This document shows positions 1 to 7,826 of a stretch of DNA of 12,766 nucleotides, piece after piece. This stretch comes from Candidatus Saccharibacteria bacterium UBA3829 (GTDB lineage Bacteria > Patescibacteriota > Saccharimonadia > Saccharimonadales > Saccharimonadaceae), in NCBI GenBank assembly GCA_002393165.1, contig DGIF01000004.1, positions 1 to 12,766 on the forward strand, written 5' to 3'. Numbering within the stretch: the stretch's first letter is position 1; every line of letters begins with the position of its first letter. A program made the translations under genes and the position numbers. The notes beneath the pieces were generated by a model. It was given only the letters and a program-made list of their open reading frames with translations. It ran no database searches and was not told where the DNA came from.

Positions 1-1898
1 TGCGCCTTTTCAATCTCGTCAAACAAAATCACCGAGTACGGTTTCCGGCGCACCGCTTCGGTCAGCTTGCCACCATCATCATAGCCGATATATCCCGCCG
101 GCGCGCCCACCAGTCGCGACACATTATGCTTCTCGCCAAATTCAGACATATCGATTTTCACCAAAGCGTTTTCGCCACCGAAAACCTCCCGCGCAATCAC
201 CCGCGCTAGCTCCGTCTTACCAACACCAGTCGGGCCCATGAACAGGAAAGAACCAATCGGTCGTCTCGGATCAGCAATGCCGGACCTTCCGCGCCGAATT
301 GCCTTCGCCACCGCATCGATCGCTTCCTTTTGCCCAATTACCGATTTGGAAAGCTCGTCCTCAAGTCCCATCAACATCTTCATTTCGGACCCATGTACTT
401 TCGATACCGGGATTCCAGTCTTGAGTGACACCGCCGTCGCCAAATTCTCTTCCGTAAGTTTCGGCGTCACAGTTTCTTTCACGCCAGACTTTTCAAGCTT
501 CTTGATTTCTTTCGACAGTTTTGCGGCTTCGGTTTTATATTCTGCCGCCTTTTCGTAATTCTCCGCTTCCGCCGCTTCAGTGATTTTCTCTTCCAAAGAT
601 TTCAACTCGATTTTCATCTTCTTGTACTTGCCGCCACCTTTTTTGTCCGCCGCCACCTTGCAAATCGCCGATGCTTCGTCAATCACATCAATCACTTTAT
701 CCGGCATAAATCTATCATTAATATAACGCTGCGACATTACAATCGCGGTTTCAAGCGCCGCATCCGGAATCGTCACGCCGTGGTGCTTCTCATAATGTTT
801 CTTGATGCCTTTCAAAATCCGAAGCGTCACTGCCGCCGAAGGTTCCTCCACCATCACTGTCTGGAAACGCCGGCTCAAAGCTTTGTCCTTCTCGATCGTT
901 TTGCGATATTCATCTAGCGTTGTCGCACCAATCAAATTGATTTGGTTGCGCGCCAGTGCCGGCTTCAAGATGTTCGCCGCATCCATCGAACCTTCCGAAT
1001 TTCCCGCGCCGCAAAGTAGATGTATCTCATCAATAAATAATAGCACCGTGTCATCGCCCACTGCTTCGTCGATAATTCCCTTAATTCGCTCCTCAAACTC
1101 ACCGCGGAATTTCGTCCCAGCCACCAAACCGGACAAATCCACTTGGTAAATATGCTTACCAATCAAATTCCCGGGCACTTCGTTTTTCACAATCCGCATC
1201 GCGAGGCCTTCCACAATCGCCGTCTTGCCGACCCCAGCCTCACCAATCAACACCGGATTGGACTTCGTGCGCCGAGACAGCACCGTCACCACGCGCTCAA
1301 TTTCGTTCTCGCGCCCAATCACCGTATCAAGATGCCCCAGCTTCGCCTCTTCCGTCAAATCTTTACCAAATTTCTTCAGGAACTTTAAATTCGAACTCTT
1401 GACATATTTCGCCTTCTCGGCCCGCGACTGTTCTTCTTTAGTCTGCTTCTCGACCAACGATTCAATCTCGTCGAGCACCTTATCATTATCCACTTTGAGG
1501 CCCTGGAGTATCAACGCTGCACGCGAATTCGGCTGCGAAAGCAGCGCATACAGCATATGCTCAGTCCCAATCACGCTTAGGCCTTGCTCATTCACAAAAT
1601 TCTGCGCCATCCGGAACGTCAAAATCACCGCCTCGGACAGCGACATCATTGCCATATCGCTCCCCGGCACTTCCACGGCGACCTTGTTGAGGGATTTTTC
1701 CACCTCATCCACCGTCACGCCTTCATCGCGAATCATTTTCGCGCCCGTCGAAGTGTCCATCGCCATGATGCCCATTAGGAGATGCTCGGTACCCATGTAG
1801 CCATTATTATATCTCTTTGCAAAATAATCCGCCTTCTGTAGCGCAAACCGCGCATTTTCAGACAAACGGTTCATGATTTCACTAAATTCTGCTTGCAT
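1..1898 (-). CDS. clpC: ClpC-type AAA+ unfoldase, ATP-binding subunit of Clp protease (3' end outside window)
   Basis: Hexameric ATP-driven unfoldase that normally feeds substrates to the ClpP peptidase. My translation gives about 632 residues before the window edge. Seen: an N-terminal double Clp-N repeat (about 1-150); first AAA+ module with Walker A GEAGVGKT (about 217-224) and Walker B LLFIDEIH (about 285-292); a short middle region with a UVR-like coiled segment (about 425-470, containing NYEKAAEYK); second AAA+ module with Walker A GPTGVGKT (about 553-560) and Walker B VILFDEIEKA at the very edge. The short UVR-bearing middle region points to ClpC rather than ClpB, which has a long coiled-coil propeller. 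The missing 3' part should hold the rest of NBD2 and any ClpP-binding loop, so protease partnership cannot be tested here. The start ATG has AGGGG 4 nt upstream. A CIRCE operator lies just upstream. Confidence 0.95.
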   Translation of the reverse strand, partial: MQAEFSEIMNRLSENARFALQKADYFAKRYNNGYMGTEHLLMGIMAMDTSTGAKMIRDEGVTVDEVEKSLNKVAVEVPGSDMAMMSLSEAVILTFRMAQNFVNEQGLSVIGTEHMLYALLSQPNSRAALILQGLKVDNDKVLDEIESLVEKQTKEEQSRAEKAKYVKSSNLKFLKKFGKDLTEEAKLGHLDTVIGRENEIERVVTVLSRRTKSNPVLIGEAGVGKTAIVEGLAMRIVKNEVPGNLIGKHIYQVDLSGLVAGTKFRGEFEERIKGIIDEAVGDDTVLLFIDEIHLLCGAGNSEGSMDAANILKPALARNQINLIGATTLDEYRKTIEKDKALSRRFQTVMVEEPSAAVTLRILKGIKKHYEKHHGVTIPDAALETAIVMSQRYINDRFMPDKVIDVIDEASAICKVAADKKGGGKYKKMKIELKSLEEKITEAAEAENYEKAAEYKTEAAKLSKEIKKLEKSGVKETVTPKLTEENLATAVSLKTGIPVSKVHGSEMKMLMGLEDELSKSVIGQKEAIDAVAKAIRRGRSGIADPRRPIGSFLFMGPTGVGKTELARVIAREVFGGENALVKIDMSEFGEKHNVSRLVGAPAGYIGYDDGGKLTEAVRRKPYSVILFDEIEKA

Positions 1899-1918
1899 AA
1901 TACCCCTATTGTAGCAAA

Positions 1919-1945
1919 TTAGCACTCTTCAGTCAAGAGTGCTAA
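1919..1945. promoter_or_regulatory. CIRCE operator (HrcA binding site) of clpC
   Basis: TTAGCACTC, a 9-nt spacer, then GAGTGCTAA: an exact match to the CIRCE consensus, with arms extended by two further bp (AA/TT) on each side. CIRCE is the operator of the heat-shock repressor HrcA. It lies 20 bp upstream of the clpC ATG and just downstream of the proposed -10, so bound HrcA would block transcription and the hairpin would sit in the 5' UTR. Confidence 0.95.
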
Positions 1946-1957
1946 TTCAACAAATCC

Positions 1958-1986
1958 TATCTATTGCAACTTAAATTTTTGACCAA
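1958..1986 (-). promoter_or_regulatory. Candidate promoter of clpC
   Basis: On the minus strand TTGGTC (1981-1986) and TAGATA (1958-1963) are separated by exactly 17 bp. The predicted start falls at the edge of the CIRCE element, the usual arrangement for HrcA-controlled genes. Both boxes are imperfect and overlap the last codons of the upstream gene, so this is a position-supported guess. Confidence 0.45.
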
Positions 1987-2807
1987 TTCCCAGCATCTTT
2001 TAACATATTCTGAATTAATTGCACAGTCCTATCTTCCAGCCCAATCTCTTCGTCACCAACAGAATATCGACCTTGCGGATTATAACAATAATAACTGTAC
2101 TCATCATCAGAAAAAATAAGAACTGGAGCCGAAGCTGGATATATTTCAGTCCCAATCTGAACCCTAATTACAGTTGACAAACCATCCACATTTTTATTCA
2201 TATTTGCAAAATCCGGCAATCTGCCATCGTAACCTCTTACGCCAGATACCGCAAGAGTGGTGGTCAACCCATAATCACCATCATTATGCTGCTCCAACGC
2301 ATAACTAACCATATCCAAGCCTTCCGGTATCTTAATTTTATATCCCCACTCCCCCACATAAATATAATCCGTCGTATTAACATTACTATCAGTTTCCACG
2401 TCGACCGTTACATCTTCTTCTACTTCCGGCTTACTATTTAGTTTATCCCTTAATTCATTATTCTGCTTCTTAAGCTCTGCAATCTGCGAGTTTAGCGTAT
2501 CCTTCTGCGTATTTCCATCCATCCATGCCCAGACACCAAAACCAATCCCACCAGCCGCAAGCAGCAGACAGAGAATCAGACCAACCAACATTCCGTGGCC
2601 TTTCTTCGGCGTTTCCTGCTCCGCCACCATCGAGTTAGTGGGTGCTGGCTCCTCTACCTGTGTTATCGCAACCTGCTCCGCCACTATCTGCCCCGGAGTC
2701 ATCTGCTCCGGCGCTGCTTGAGGCATCGGCTGAGGCGTCGGCTGAGGTGGTGTCACCTGAGGCGTGCCAGCCGGCATCGCATTTGGCATATTATTTCCTG
2801 GTTCCAT
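1971..2807 (-). CDS. Proline-rich single-pass membrane protein of unknown function
   Basis: I do not recognise a named family. The 278 residues divide into a Pro/Gln/Met-rich N-terminal tail (1-68), one transmembrane helix (about 73-95, with an AAGGIGFGVW core) preceded by KK, a short coiled coil (about 97-125, heptad-like SQIAELKKQNNELRDKL), an acidic linker (126-145) and a C-terminal globular part (about 147-278) starting YIYVGEWGYKIKIPEGL. KK before the helix and the lack of a cleavable signal suggest a cytoplasmic proline-rich tail with the C-terminal domain outside, but topology is inferred. The ATG is well placed: AAAGGAT at 2811-2817, 3 nt upstream. It has its own promoter (2846-2874), diverging from the ANL ligase gene. 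A role at the cell envelope is plausible only from architecture. Confidence 0.85.
   Translation of the reverse strand: MEPGNNMPNAMPAGTPQVTPPQPTPQPMPQAAPEQMTPGQIVAEQVAITQVEEPAPTNSMVAEQETPKKGHGMLVGLILCLLLAAGGIGFGVWAWMDGNTQKDTLNSQIAELKKQNNELRDKLNSKPEVEEDVTVDVETDSNVNTTDYIYVGEWGYKIKIPEGLDMVSYALEQHNDGDYGLTTTLAVSGVRGYDGRLPDFANMNKNVDGLSTVIRVQIGTEIYPASAPVLIFSDDEYSYYCYNPQGRYSVGDEEIGLEDRTVQLIQNMLKDAGNWSKI
2719..2750. repeat. 12-bp tandem repeat encoding part of the proline-rich tail
   Basis: Two near-identical 12-bp units (TGAGGCATCGGC and TGAGGCGTCGGC, 2719-2742) plus a partial third (TGAGGTGG) lie inside the membrane-protein gene. On the coding strand they give the PQPTPQPMPQ stretch. In-frame slippage could vary tail length between strains. 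Confidence 0.6.
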
Positions 2808-2845
2808 TTCATCCTTTCAAAAATTATGCTTATGTTTACTATTAT

Positions 2846-2874
2846 AGTATACTCCACCTTAATCATGTAGTCAA
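2846..2874 (-). promoter_or_regulatory. Promoter of the 278-aa membrane protein gene
   Basis: Minus-strand TTGACT (2869-2874), 17-bp spacer, TATACT (2846-2851). This is close to the sigma-70 consensus, 38 bp upstream of the ATG, with room for the ribosome-binding site. A second overlapping TATAAT lies 5 bp further downstream, at 22-bp spacing. Confidence 0.8.
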
Positions 2875-2912
2875 TCGCCAGCCCCAACAGGCTTCCCGAA
2901 AATCCATAAGCG

Positions 2913-2921
2913 TGATACAAT
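2913..2921 (+). promoter_or_regulatory. Extended -10 promoter of the ANL ligase gene
   Basis: TGATACAAT: TG, one base, then TACAAT, 18 bp upstream of the ATG at 2940. The -35 position (TTCCCG) is poor, so recognition would rest on the extended -10. The implied 5' UTR is about 12 nt and holds GAGG at 2932-2935. Confidence 0.5.
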
Positions 2922-2939
2922 TAGGCAAACCGAGGTCAT

Positions 2940-4667
2940 ATGTTAAGAATCAAGTCTCAAAAAAAAGATCCTATCGTGCCGCCGCTTAGCATTTCTGCGC
3001 TCTACAATGTTTCCAGCTTTCGTCACTGGGACCAAGTCGTTATCAACCAAAAAGAATTCGATTTCACTCGTCGTGAGTTAAAGCATGATCGCGAAATTCT
3101 TGCTCGAGCCTTTCTGGCGCTTGACATTAAGAAAGGCGACATCATTACCGTCGCCACCGGTCGCAGTATGTACGAAAATGTCCTCATCTTCCTCGCCGCC
3201 AACAAAATCGGCGCCATCGTCAGCTTTCTTGACGAAAAAACTCCTCGCGAAACCTTGATTCATTACATCGAGGAATTTAATTCAAAACTTGTCGTCACTT
3301 ATAAATATAACGACAAGCGCATTAGGGAACTAAAAAAAGACGCCAAGCCCATCGAAAACGTTATCAATCTTGATGGTTATCTCATCGATAATGGCGATCC
3401 CGACGACGAACAAACCGAAGTCATCGAGGTCTCTGCCTTAGACCACATTCACCTCGGCAAACAGCCCATCACCAAAATCGCTGAAAAATACTCCGGCCGC
3501 GTCCCGAAAAACATCTTTGGCGGCAATCGCGAAGCCATTATTACCTTCACTTCTGGCTCCACTTCCGGACCAAAGCCAATGGTTTTCACCAACAAAGCTC
3601 TCATCGCCGCCGCCCTTTTCTCCAAGGCCGCCTCCGGCATCAAAATGTGGGACAAAAATATCAAGACCTGGTTCTCTTTTGTTAAATTCGACTGCCCCTA
3701 CGGTTTTTGGACCTCCGTCATGACGCCAATTATCGGCGGCAGCTCCGTCATCCTCACGCCAGACATTTCGGACCAGAATTTCTCTTATTACCTAGACAAA
3801 GACATCAGCGTCCTTCAGACCGTTCCCCTCTTTTATGAGCTACTCCCAAAACTCATCCCTAAAAACCAAGATCTTTCCAGCGTCAGAATGTGCATCTCGG
3901 GTGGCGAACGCCTCGAAAAACGCGCCTCCGAAGGAGTCGTCAAGTATTTTAGCAAACACGGTGCCAACGTCAAAATGTGCAATGGCTACGGCGTCGGCGA
4001 GTGCCTCGGTTCAATTACCGTCGCCGTTGGCTCGACTTACCACCCAGATACCGTCGGTCGCGTCGTCCCCGGCGCCCACGTCGCCGTCATTGACCCCGAA
4101 ACCGGCACCGAACTCAGCTTCGGCCAGACCGGCATCCTCCATGTCTCCGGCAAGCACACCCTGAACCGCTACTTTAACCGCCCAGAGCTCACTGAAGAAA
4201 AAATTAAGTACATTAAGGGTAAACGCTTCATCACTACCGGCGACCTCGCCGCTGTTTCCGAAACCGGCTTCATCACGCTCGTCGGCCGCGCCACTTTCTT
4301 TATCAACACCATCCCAGCCAAAGTTTATTACGAAATTGTCCGTGCTGCCATCGCAAAAAATAAGATCATTAAATCCTGCTACGTCGTTAAAATGCCGGAT
4401 CAAAAACTCGGCTGGGCCTCTTGCGCATTTGTCGTCCTAAACAACGGTGTCGCCAAAAATAACACCACGCGCCGCAAAATCATCAAAAACGCCGCCGAGC
4501 CATTTTATATCGGCAAACGTAAAATTACGTTAAAAGATTACGAAACTCCTCGCAAAATAGTTTTTCTTGATGAGTTGCCGCTGACTCGCGCCAACAAAAT
4601 CGATTTTCGAAAACTCGAACGCATGGCAAAAAAGTTAGCAACTAAGCGAAAACAGTCAAAAGCTTAG
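2940..4667 (+). CDS. ANL-superfamily adenylate-forming ligase (AMP-dependent synthetase/ligase), substrate unknown
   Basis: ANL enzymes activate a carboxylate with ATP to an acyl-adenylate and usually pass it to CoA or a carrier-protein thiol. Motifs over 575 residues: phosphate loop TSGSTSGPKP (204-213), NGYGVGE (348-354) at the A5 position, TTGD (432-435) at A7, LVGR (447-450) at A8, and LPLTRANKIDF (546-556) at A10, with Lys553 as the expected catalytic lysine. Departures from consensus: the usual glycine after PK is proline (PKP), the A5 Thr before Glu is glycine, and the A8 region reads GRATFFINTIPAK instead of the common GRxxDxIKxxG. No carrier-protein or transferase domain is fused. 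The C-terminal tail is basic. It could be an acyl-CoA synthetase, a DltA-like carrier-protein ligase or a relative; sequence alone does not decide. GAGG lies 4 nt before the ATG. It is the only plus-strand protein gene and its stop abuts that of galU. Confidence 0.9.
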   Translation: MLRIKSQKKDPIVPPLSISALYNVSSFRHWDQVVINQKEFDFTRRELKHDREILARAFLALDIKKGDIITVATGRSMYENVLIFLAANKIGAIVSFLDEKTPRETLIHYIEEFNSKLVVTYKYNDKRIRELKKDAKPIENVINLDGYLIDNGDPDDEQTEVIEVSALDHIHLGKQPITKIAEKYSGRVPKNIFGGNREAIITFTSGSTSGPKPMVFTNKALIAAALFSKAASGIKMWDKNIKTWFSFVKFDCPYGFWTSVMTPIIGGSSVILTPDISDQNFSYYLDKDISVLQTVPLFYELLPKLIPKNQDLSSVRMCISGGERLEKRASEGVVKYFSKHGANVKMCNGYGVGECLGSITVAVGSTYHPDTVGRVVPGAHVAVIDPETGTELSFGQTGILHVSGKHTLNRYFNRPELTEEKIKYIKGKRFITTGDLAAVSETGFITLVGRATFFINTIPAKVYYEIVRAAIAKNKIIKSCYVVKMPDQKLGWASCAFVVLNNGVAKNNTTRRKIIKNAAEPFYIGKRKITLKDYETPRKIVFLDELPLTRANKIDFRKLERMAKKLATKRKQSKA

Positions 4668-5513
4668 CTACTTTTTGCACACCACATCGTTTGCGTGCAC
4701 CCACCCCTCAACTGTCCCGCCATCCAAATATTCACCATCAGTTCGTGCCACGCGCATTACGCCGCCCTTTGCAATATAGCTCGCAAACGGGTCCGTAATC
4801 ATATATTCCTGGTCTAACGGCCCAAAGTCATTTTCATGCACATATTCCACAATCTCCTGCAAGAGCCTCGGCGAAAGTACATACTTACTCACGCTAGTCA
4901 AACCAGTAATTTGCTCCGGTTTTGGTTTCTCGGTAATCTTTGCCACTTTTTCGTCTTCAATCGTCAAGGCCCCGCCGTTTAGTAGCGCCTCATACGGATG
5001 ATCAATCGCAAACAGCGCCGATTCATCCGGTGATTTCACTGCGGCCATCAAAGCCTCCGCCGCCGACTCTCCGCCTGGATTCCAAATAAAGTCATCGCCC
5101 ATGAACACCAAGACTGGCTCGTTAATATTAAATTCTTCTACCACCATTGCGACCGGCACCGCCGTCCCATACTTAGATGAAGGGTCCTGCGCCACATAAT
5201 GGATCTTCACGTCTTCTGGCAAAGTTTTCGCCTTTTCTAACTTGTCAAATTTTCCCCTATCTACTAGGTAACGATTGAGCGCCAAGTTATCCTGATAGAA
5301 CGCTCGCACCTGGCACGGCTCGACATTGGACACCACCATATAAATATCCCTCACCCCAGCTTTGATCAACTCTTGCACTGAGTAATCCACTAATGGTCGA
5401 TTCCCTACCGGCAACATTGACTTTTCAATCACCTTGGTGATCGGCAATCTTCTTGTGCCCCAACCAGCCACCGGAATAATAGCTTTGGTGATTTTTTTAG
5501 AACTTACAGCCAT
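4668..5513 (-). CDS. galU: UTP--glucose-1-phosphate uridylyltransferase (GalU)
   Basis: Makes UDP-glucose from UTP and glucose-1-phosphate, supplying sugar donors for surface polysaccharide and glycolipid. The 281 residues are close to the family's usual size. Seen: nucleotide-binding signature AGWGTRRLPITK (16-27) followed by KSMLPVGNRPLVDY (31-44), metal-binding region FMGDD (137-141), ITEKP (193-197), YVLSPRLLQEI (211-221) and a C-terminal GEYLDGGTVEGWVHAN (260-275) matching the GxxxDxG..GY..A pattern. The segment usually read as GLGHAV is SKYGTAVPVAM (113-123), a departure that may reflect lineage drift; a related sugar nucleotidyltransferase specificity cannot be fully excluded. Start ATG with GAGGAA at 5520-5525. 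It has its own extended -10 promoter, and its 3' end touches the convergent ligase gene with no spacer. Confidence 0.92.
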   Translation of the reverse strand: MAVSSKKITKAIIPVAGWGTRRLPITKVIEKSMLPVGNRPLVDYSVQELIKAGVRDIYMVVSNVEPCQVRAFYQDNLALNRYLVDRGKFDKLEKAKTLPEDVKIHYVAQDPSSKYGTAVPVAMVVEEFNINEPVLVFMGDDFIWNPGGESAAEALMAAVKSPDESALFAIDHPYEALLNGGALTIEDEKVAKITEKPKPEQITGLTSVSKYVLSPRLLQEIVEYVHENDFGPLDQEYMITDPFASYIAKGGVMRVARTDGEYLDGGTVEGWVHANDVVCKK

Positions 5514-5539
5514 AATAATTTCCTCGCTTAGATTCTCTC

Positions 5540-5548
5540 ATTATATCA
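5540..5548 (-). promoter_or_regulatory. Extended -10 promoter of galU
   Basis: Minus-strand TGATATAAT, a perfect -10 with the upstream TG. No good -35 lies at 16-18 bp; TTGCAC is about 20 bp away. The predicted start near 5533 leaves a 20-nt leader that contains the galU ribosome-binding site. Confidence 0.7.
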
Positions 5549-5607
5549 TACTTCGCGCAAAACTCGTGCAAAACCCATCCCCGCTGAATCTTAATTTAGT
5601 TACAAAC

Positions 5608-7392
5608 CTACTCTTTGAAAATACAACGGACAGCAAAACCTTCATAACCAGAGTTACTAGTAACACCCATAAAGTCTTCACCAAATACCAAGTGGGAGCT
5701 CATTCCTCCAGAATTGCCGTCAGTGGTCGAAGCCAAATAAAATCCATACCCAAAGGTCTCCTCTAGCCAATCATCATATTCACCATACTCAAATGAACCA
5801 TTTTTATAGCGACCCGTCAAAATAAAATTCGGCAACGTGCCAGGTCCGGCATTATCATAAAACGTAGACGTCGTACTCCACAGCCGCCCCTCAAGATTAA
5901 CGCCATAAGCCGTACCGAGCCTATATAAGTCACCTCGTTTGTAGTCGTAAGAATTAGAAGCATGACCACCAGACACCGGCAATCTCCAGCCCTTAGGACA
6001 AACACTGTATTCAGCATCAACGCCGGGAGCGTCGATTTCTCTGCCAGAGCCTAAAGTAGCAACATCCCACGAATAATAAGAATAGCAACCAGACGTCTCA
6101 CAATTATTAGTGTTATTACCGGTATTATAAACGTACGCGTAATGACGTGTCAGAGAGTTATTCGGCCTCGCACACTCAGCCCCTGGATATGAAAACCCAG
6201 AAGAGCTCGATGCCGGCAATACCAGTTTGTTGTTGCTCACCGTCCATCCGCAATCGGTCGGCAAAACGTAGGTCGATTCAAAATCCGTATCATCCGAAGA
6301 GAGCGCCGTACCACCAGCAATGTTAAGATTCTTGGTCATCCAAATTTTACCATCCGCCAGTCTAGCAATCGTATATGCCTGGCCATCACGCGTATCATAA
6401 GCCGTAGTAGTATCACCTATATTCGGAAGCGTAGTGGAAACGGCGCTCCCGCCTTGCATATACAAGCCCCACTGCGCGTACAATGCTATGGTCTCACCAC
6501 CCGCAGCCAAATCAGTAACCTGAGCCTGGTTAGCATAAGACGTGCCAGAACCATCCGCTGCCGTATTCCACCCATCAAAGAATTTGCCCGCCGGTGCCGT
6601 AAAAGTGCTCGAATTTAAAGCCGTAGCAACCCCAGAAGTAATCTTTTGGCTAGTCATGCTACCAGAGCCACCATTGGCATAGAAATTCACCACAAAACTG
6701 TTCGGATCGTTAGTGCTAGGATGAACCAATGTATATTTCACTTGTCCCACGTACGTATCGGAAATTTGTTCAGGCTGAACATAGGCAGCATATGTAGTCA
6801 TCACCTTAGAGCCAAGGCCATTAGCTCCATCCGTCCTCGAACTATAAGAAACCACTTTCGTGTACGCATTCGGAACCGTATGATAATTGTCGAACCCTCC
6901 TTCAATTGTCAAATTATTCGGAAGATACGATATTGAGCCGTCCGTGACTTTTATTAACTTCATTGCCCATTGCGAAGTGTTACCAGAAGTCGCCGTACCA
7001 GTAGCGATCGTGAGACCACTAGTGTTACCAATCATCGTGGTATCGCCAAACGTATTACCGGTATAGCCCACAGCGTAAATCGCATAGCCACTAGCGTCGT
7101 TACAAAACGCGGTCAACGTCGTGGATCCGATGCCATTAGCATACGGCGTACCACCATTAACCACGTACGTGCCAGAATACGATCCGGCCACCAAAGTCGC
7201 ATCATGCACCGATGTCACGTTAGCGATCATTGAACACACCGGCGCAATATCTACCGATACAGTAGAAACCGCCGACTCCGCCGCCAGCGTCTCACTCTTA
7301 AACGCGCCACTAAGCCCCACGCCAGACAGAACCGTCGCGCCAACCAACGCCAACGCAACCGCGCTAATCCACCTTGTAGATTGAATTTGCAT
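5608..7392 (-). CDS. Secreted surface protein with InlB-type (Listeria-Bacteroides) repeat and FISUMP domain
   Basis: Starting at the ATG at 7390-7392 gives 594 residues. This ATG is preferred because GTGAGG (7401-7406) stands 8 nt upstream; an in-frame TTG at 7425 extends the frame but would lie at or before the predicted transcription start. Seen: signal peptide (about 1-38, hydrophobic core 10-30); N-terminal beta-rich, Gly/Thr/Ser-rich domain (about 45-225) ending TYVGQVKYTLVHP; one Listeria-Bacteroides repeat (about 233-309: VNFYANGGSG...FFDGWNTAADGSGTSY...YAQWG); FISUMP domain (about 325-594) with DGQAYTIARLADGKIWMTKN (a 20-residue span), CPKGWRLP and terminal VRC. Eight cysteines (53, 97, 381, 407, 431, 436, 465, 590) suggest up to four disulfides, fitting an exported fold. 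No LPXTG motif, lipobox or C-terminal membrane helix is visible, so it may be released or held non-covalently. A role in host-cell adhesion is inference. Confidence 0.9.
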   Translation of the reverse strand: MQIQSTRWISAVALALVGATVLSGVGLSGAFKSETLAAESAVSTVSVDIAPVCSMIANVTSVHDATLVAGSYSGTYVVNGGTPYANGIGSTTLTAFCNDASGYAIYAVGYTGNTFGDTTMIGNTSGLTIATGTATSGNTSQWAMKLIKVTDGSISYLPNNLTIEGGFDNYHTVPNAYTKVVSYSSRTDGANGLGSKVMTTYAAYVQPEQISDTYVGQVKYTLVHPSTNDPNSFVVNFYANGGSGSMTSQKITSGVATALNSSTFTAPAGKFFDGWNTAADGSGTSYANQAQVTDLAAGGETIALYAQWGLYMQGGSAVSTTLPNIGDTTTAYDTRDGQAYTIARLADGKIWMTKNLNIAGGTALSSDDTDFESTYVLPTDCGWTVSNNKLVLPASSSSGFSYPGAECARPNNSLTRHYAYVYNTGNNTNNCETSGCYSYYSWDVATLGSGREIDAPGVDAEYSVCPKGWRLPVSGGHASNSYDYKRGDLYRLGTAYGVNLEGRLWSTTSTFYDNAGPGTLPNFILTGRYKNGSFEYGEYDDWLEETFGYGFYLASTTDGNSGGMSSHLVFGEDFMGVTSNSGYEGFAVRCIFKE

Positions 7393-7427
7393 TATAGCCG
7401 CCTCACTTAATGACATTATACACAACC

Positions 7428-7436
7428 ATTATATCA
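7428..7436 (-). promoter_or_regulatory. Extended -10 promoter of the FISUMP protein gene
   Basis: Minus-strand TGATATAAT, the same 9-mer as at galU, without a convincing -35 (TTTATT at 18 bp). The predicted start near 7421 puts the ATG at 7392 about 28 nt downstream, with its ribosome-binding site inside the leader. A second TATAAT lies at 7415-7420. Confidence 0.7.
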
Positions 7437-7493
7437 CACTTCCAGCGCCAAAATAAAGACTTTCTAAGCTATCGACCGCCGGCCGGCTCCGAC

Positions 7494-7826
7494 CTATTCT
7501 GTTGGTATGCCTAATTTTTCATCTTCAAGCACTGTCATTGTAAACGGGTCTTTATACGCATCAATGGCATCCAGCTCAACCCCGTAAGCCTCCAGATATT
7601 CATCGAGAATCTGTTTCGTTACTAAACCGCTCTTTTCCAACACATAAACTTCTTCTACTGGCTCGTCTTCTATTTCTTCTTCATCCGGTAAATATCCAGG
7701 GCGCGAACGGTCAAGATAAATGTCCCCCGAATTATGATACAGTGCCAACGACACTCCAGTAGTGACAAATGCTACTACCACCGAAGCTACACCCAGTATC
7801 ACCAGGTTTCGGCCACCTCTCGTCAT
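7494..7826 (-). CDS. Small membrane-anchored acidic protein, unknown function
   Basis: I do not recognise a family. The 110 residues have a basic N-terminus (MTRGGRN), one hydrophobic helix (about 8-30) and a soluble tail: a short segment HNSGDIYLDRSRPGY, a very acidic stretch (about 48-60, DEEEIEDEPVEE) and a helical C-terminus. This looks like a signal-anchor protein with an exported tail. Its ATG overlaps the TGA of the upstream gene (ATGA) and GGAGG stands 7 nt before it (7834-7838) within that gene, so the two are almost certainly co-transcribed and translationally coupled. A functional partnership between the two exported products is likely but unproven. Confidence 0.8.
   Translation of the reverse strand: MTRGGRNLVILGVASVVVAFVTTGVSLALYHNSGDIYLDRSRPGYLPDEEEIEDEPVEEVYVLEKSGLVTKQILDEYLEAYGVELDAIDAYKDPFTMTVLEDEKLGIPTE

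Noticed and set aside
802..1800. Plus-strand open frames of 64-191 codons opposite clpC
   Set aside because: They mirror codon structure of the strongly supported clpC reading, give Ser/Arg-rich low-information proteins and lack ribosome-binding sites.
4011..4403. Minus-strand 130-codon frame opposite the ANL ligase
   Set aside because: Gly/Asp/Ala-rich shadow of GC-rich codons, over conserved ligase motifs.
6646..7384. Plus-strand frames opposite the FISUMP protein
   Set aside because: Antisense shadows of a well-supported gene, with no family resemblance and no promoter.
7393..7425. Upstream TTG start for the FISUMP protein
   Set aside because: It lies at or before the predicted transcription start and lacks a Shine-Dalgarno; the ATG at 7390-7392 has GTGAGG at ideal distance and begins a normal signal peptide.
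7441..7493. GCCGGCCGGC palindrome as terminator of the small-protein operon
   Set aside because: No T-run follows in the needed direction and the repeat is too short to form a good stem-loop with a normal loop.
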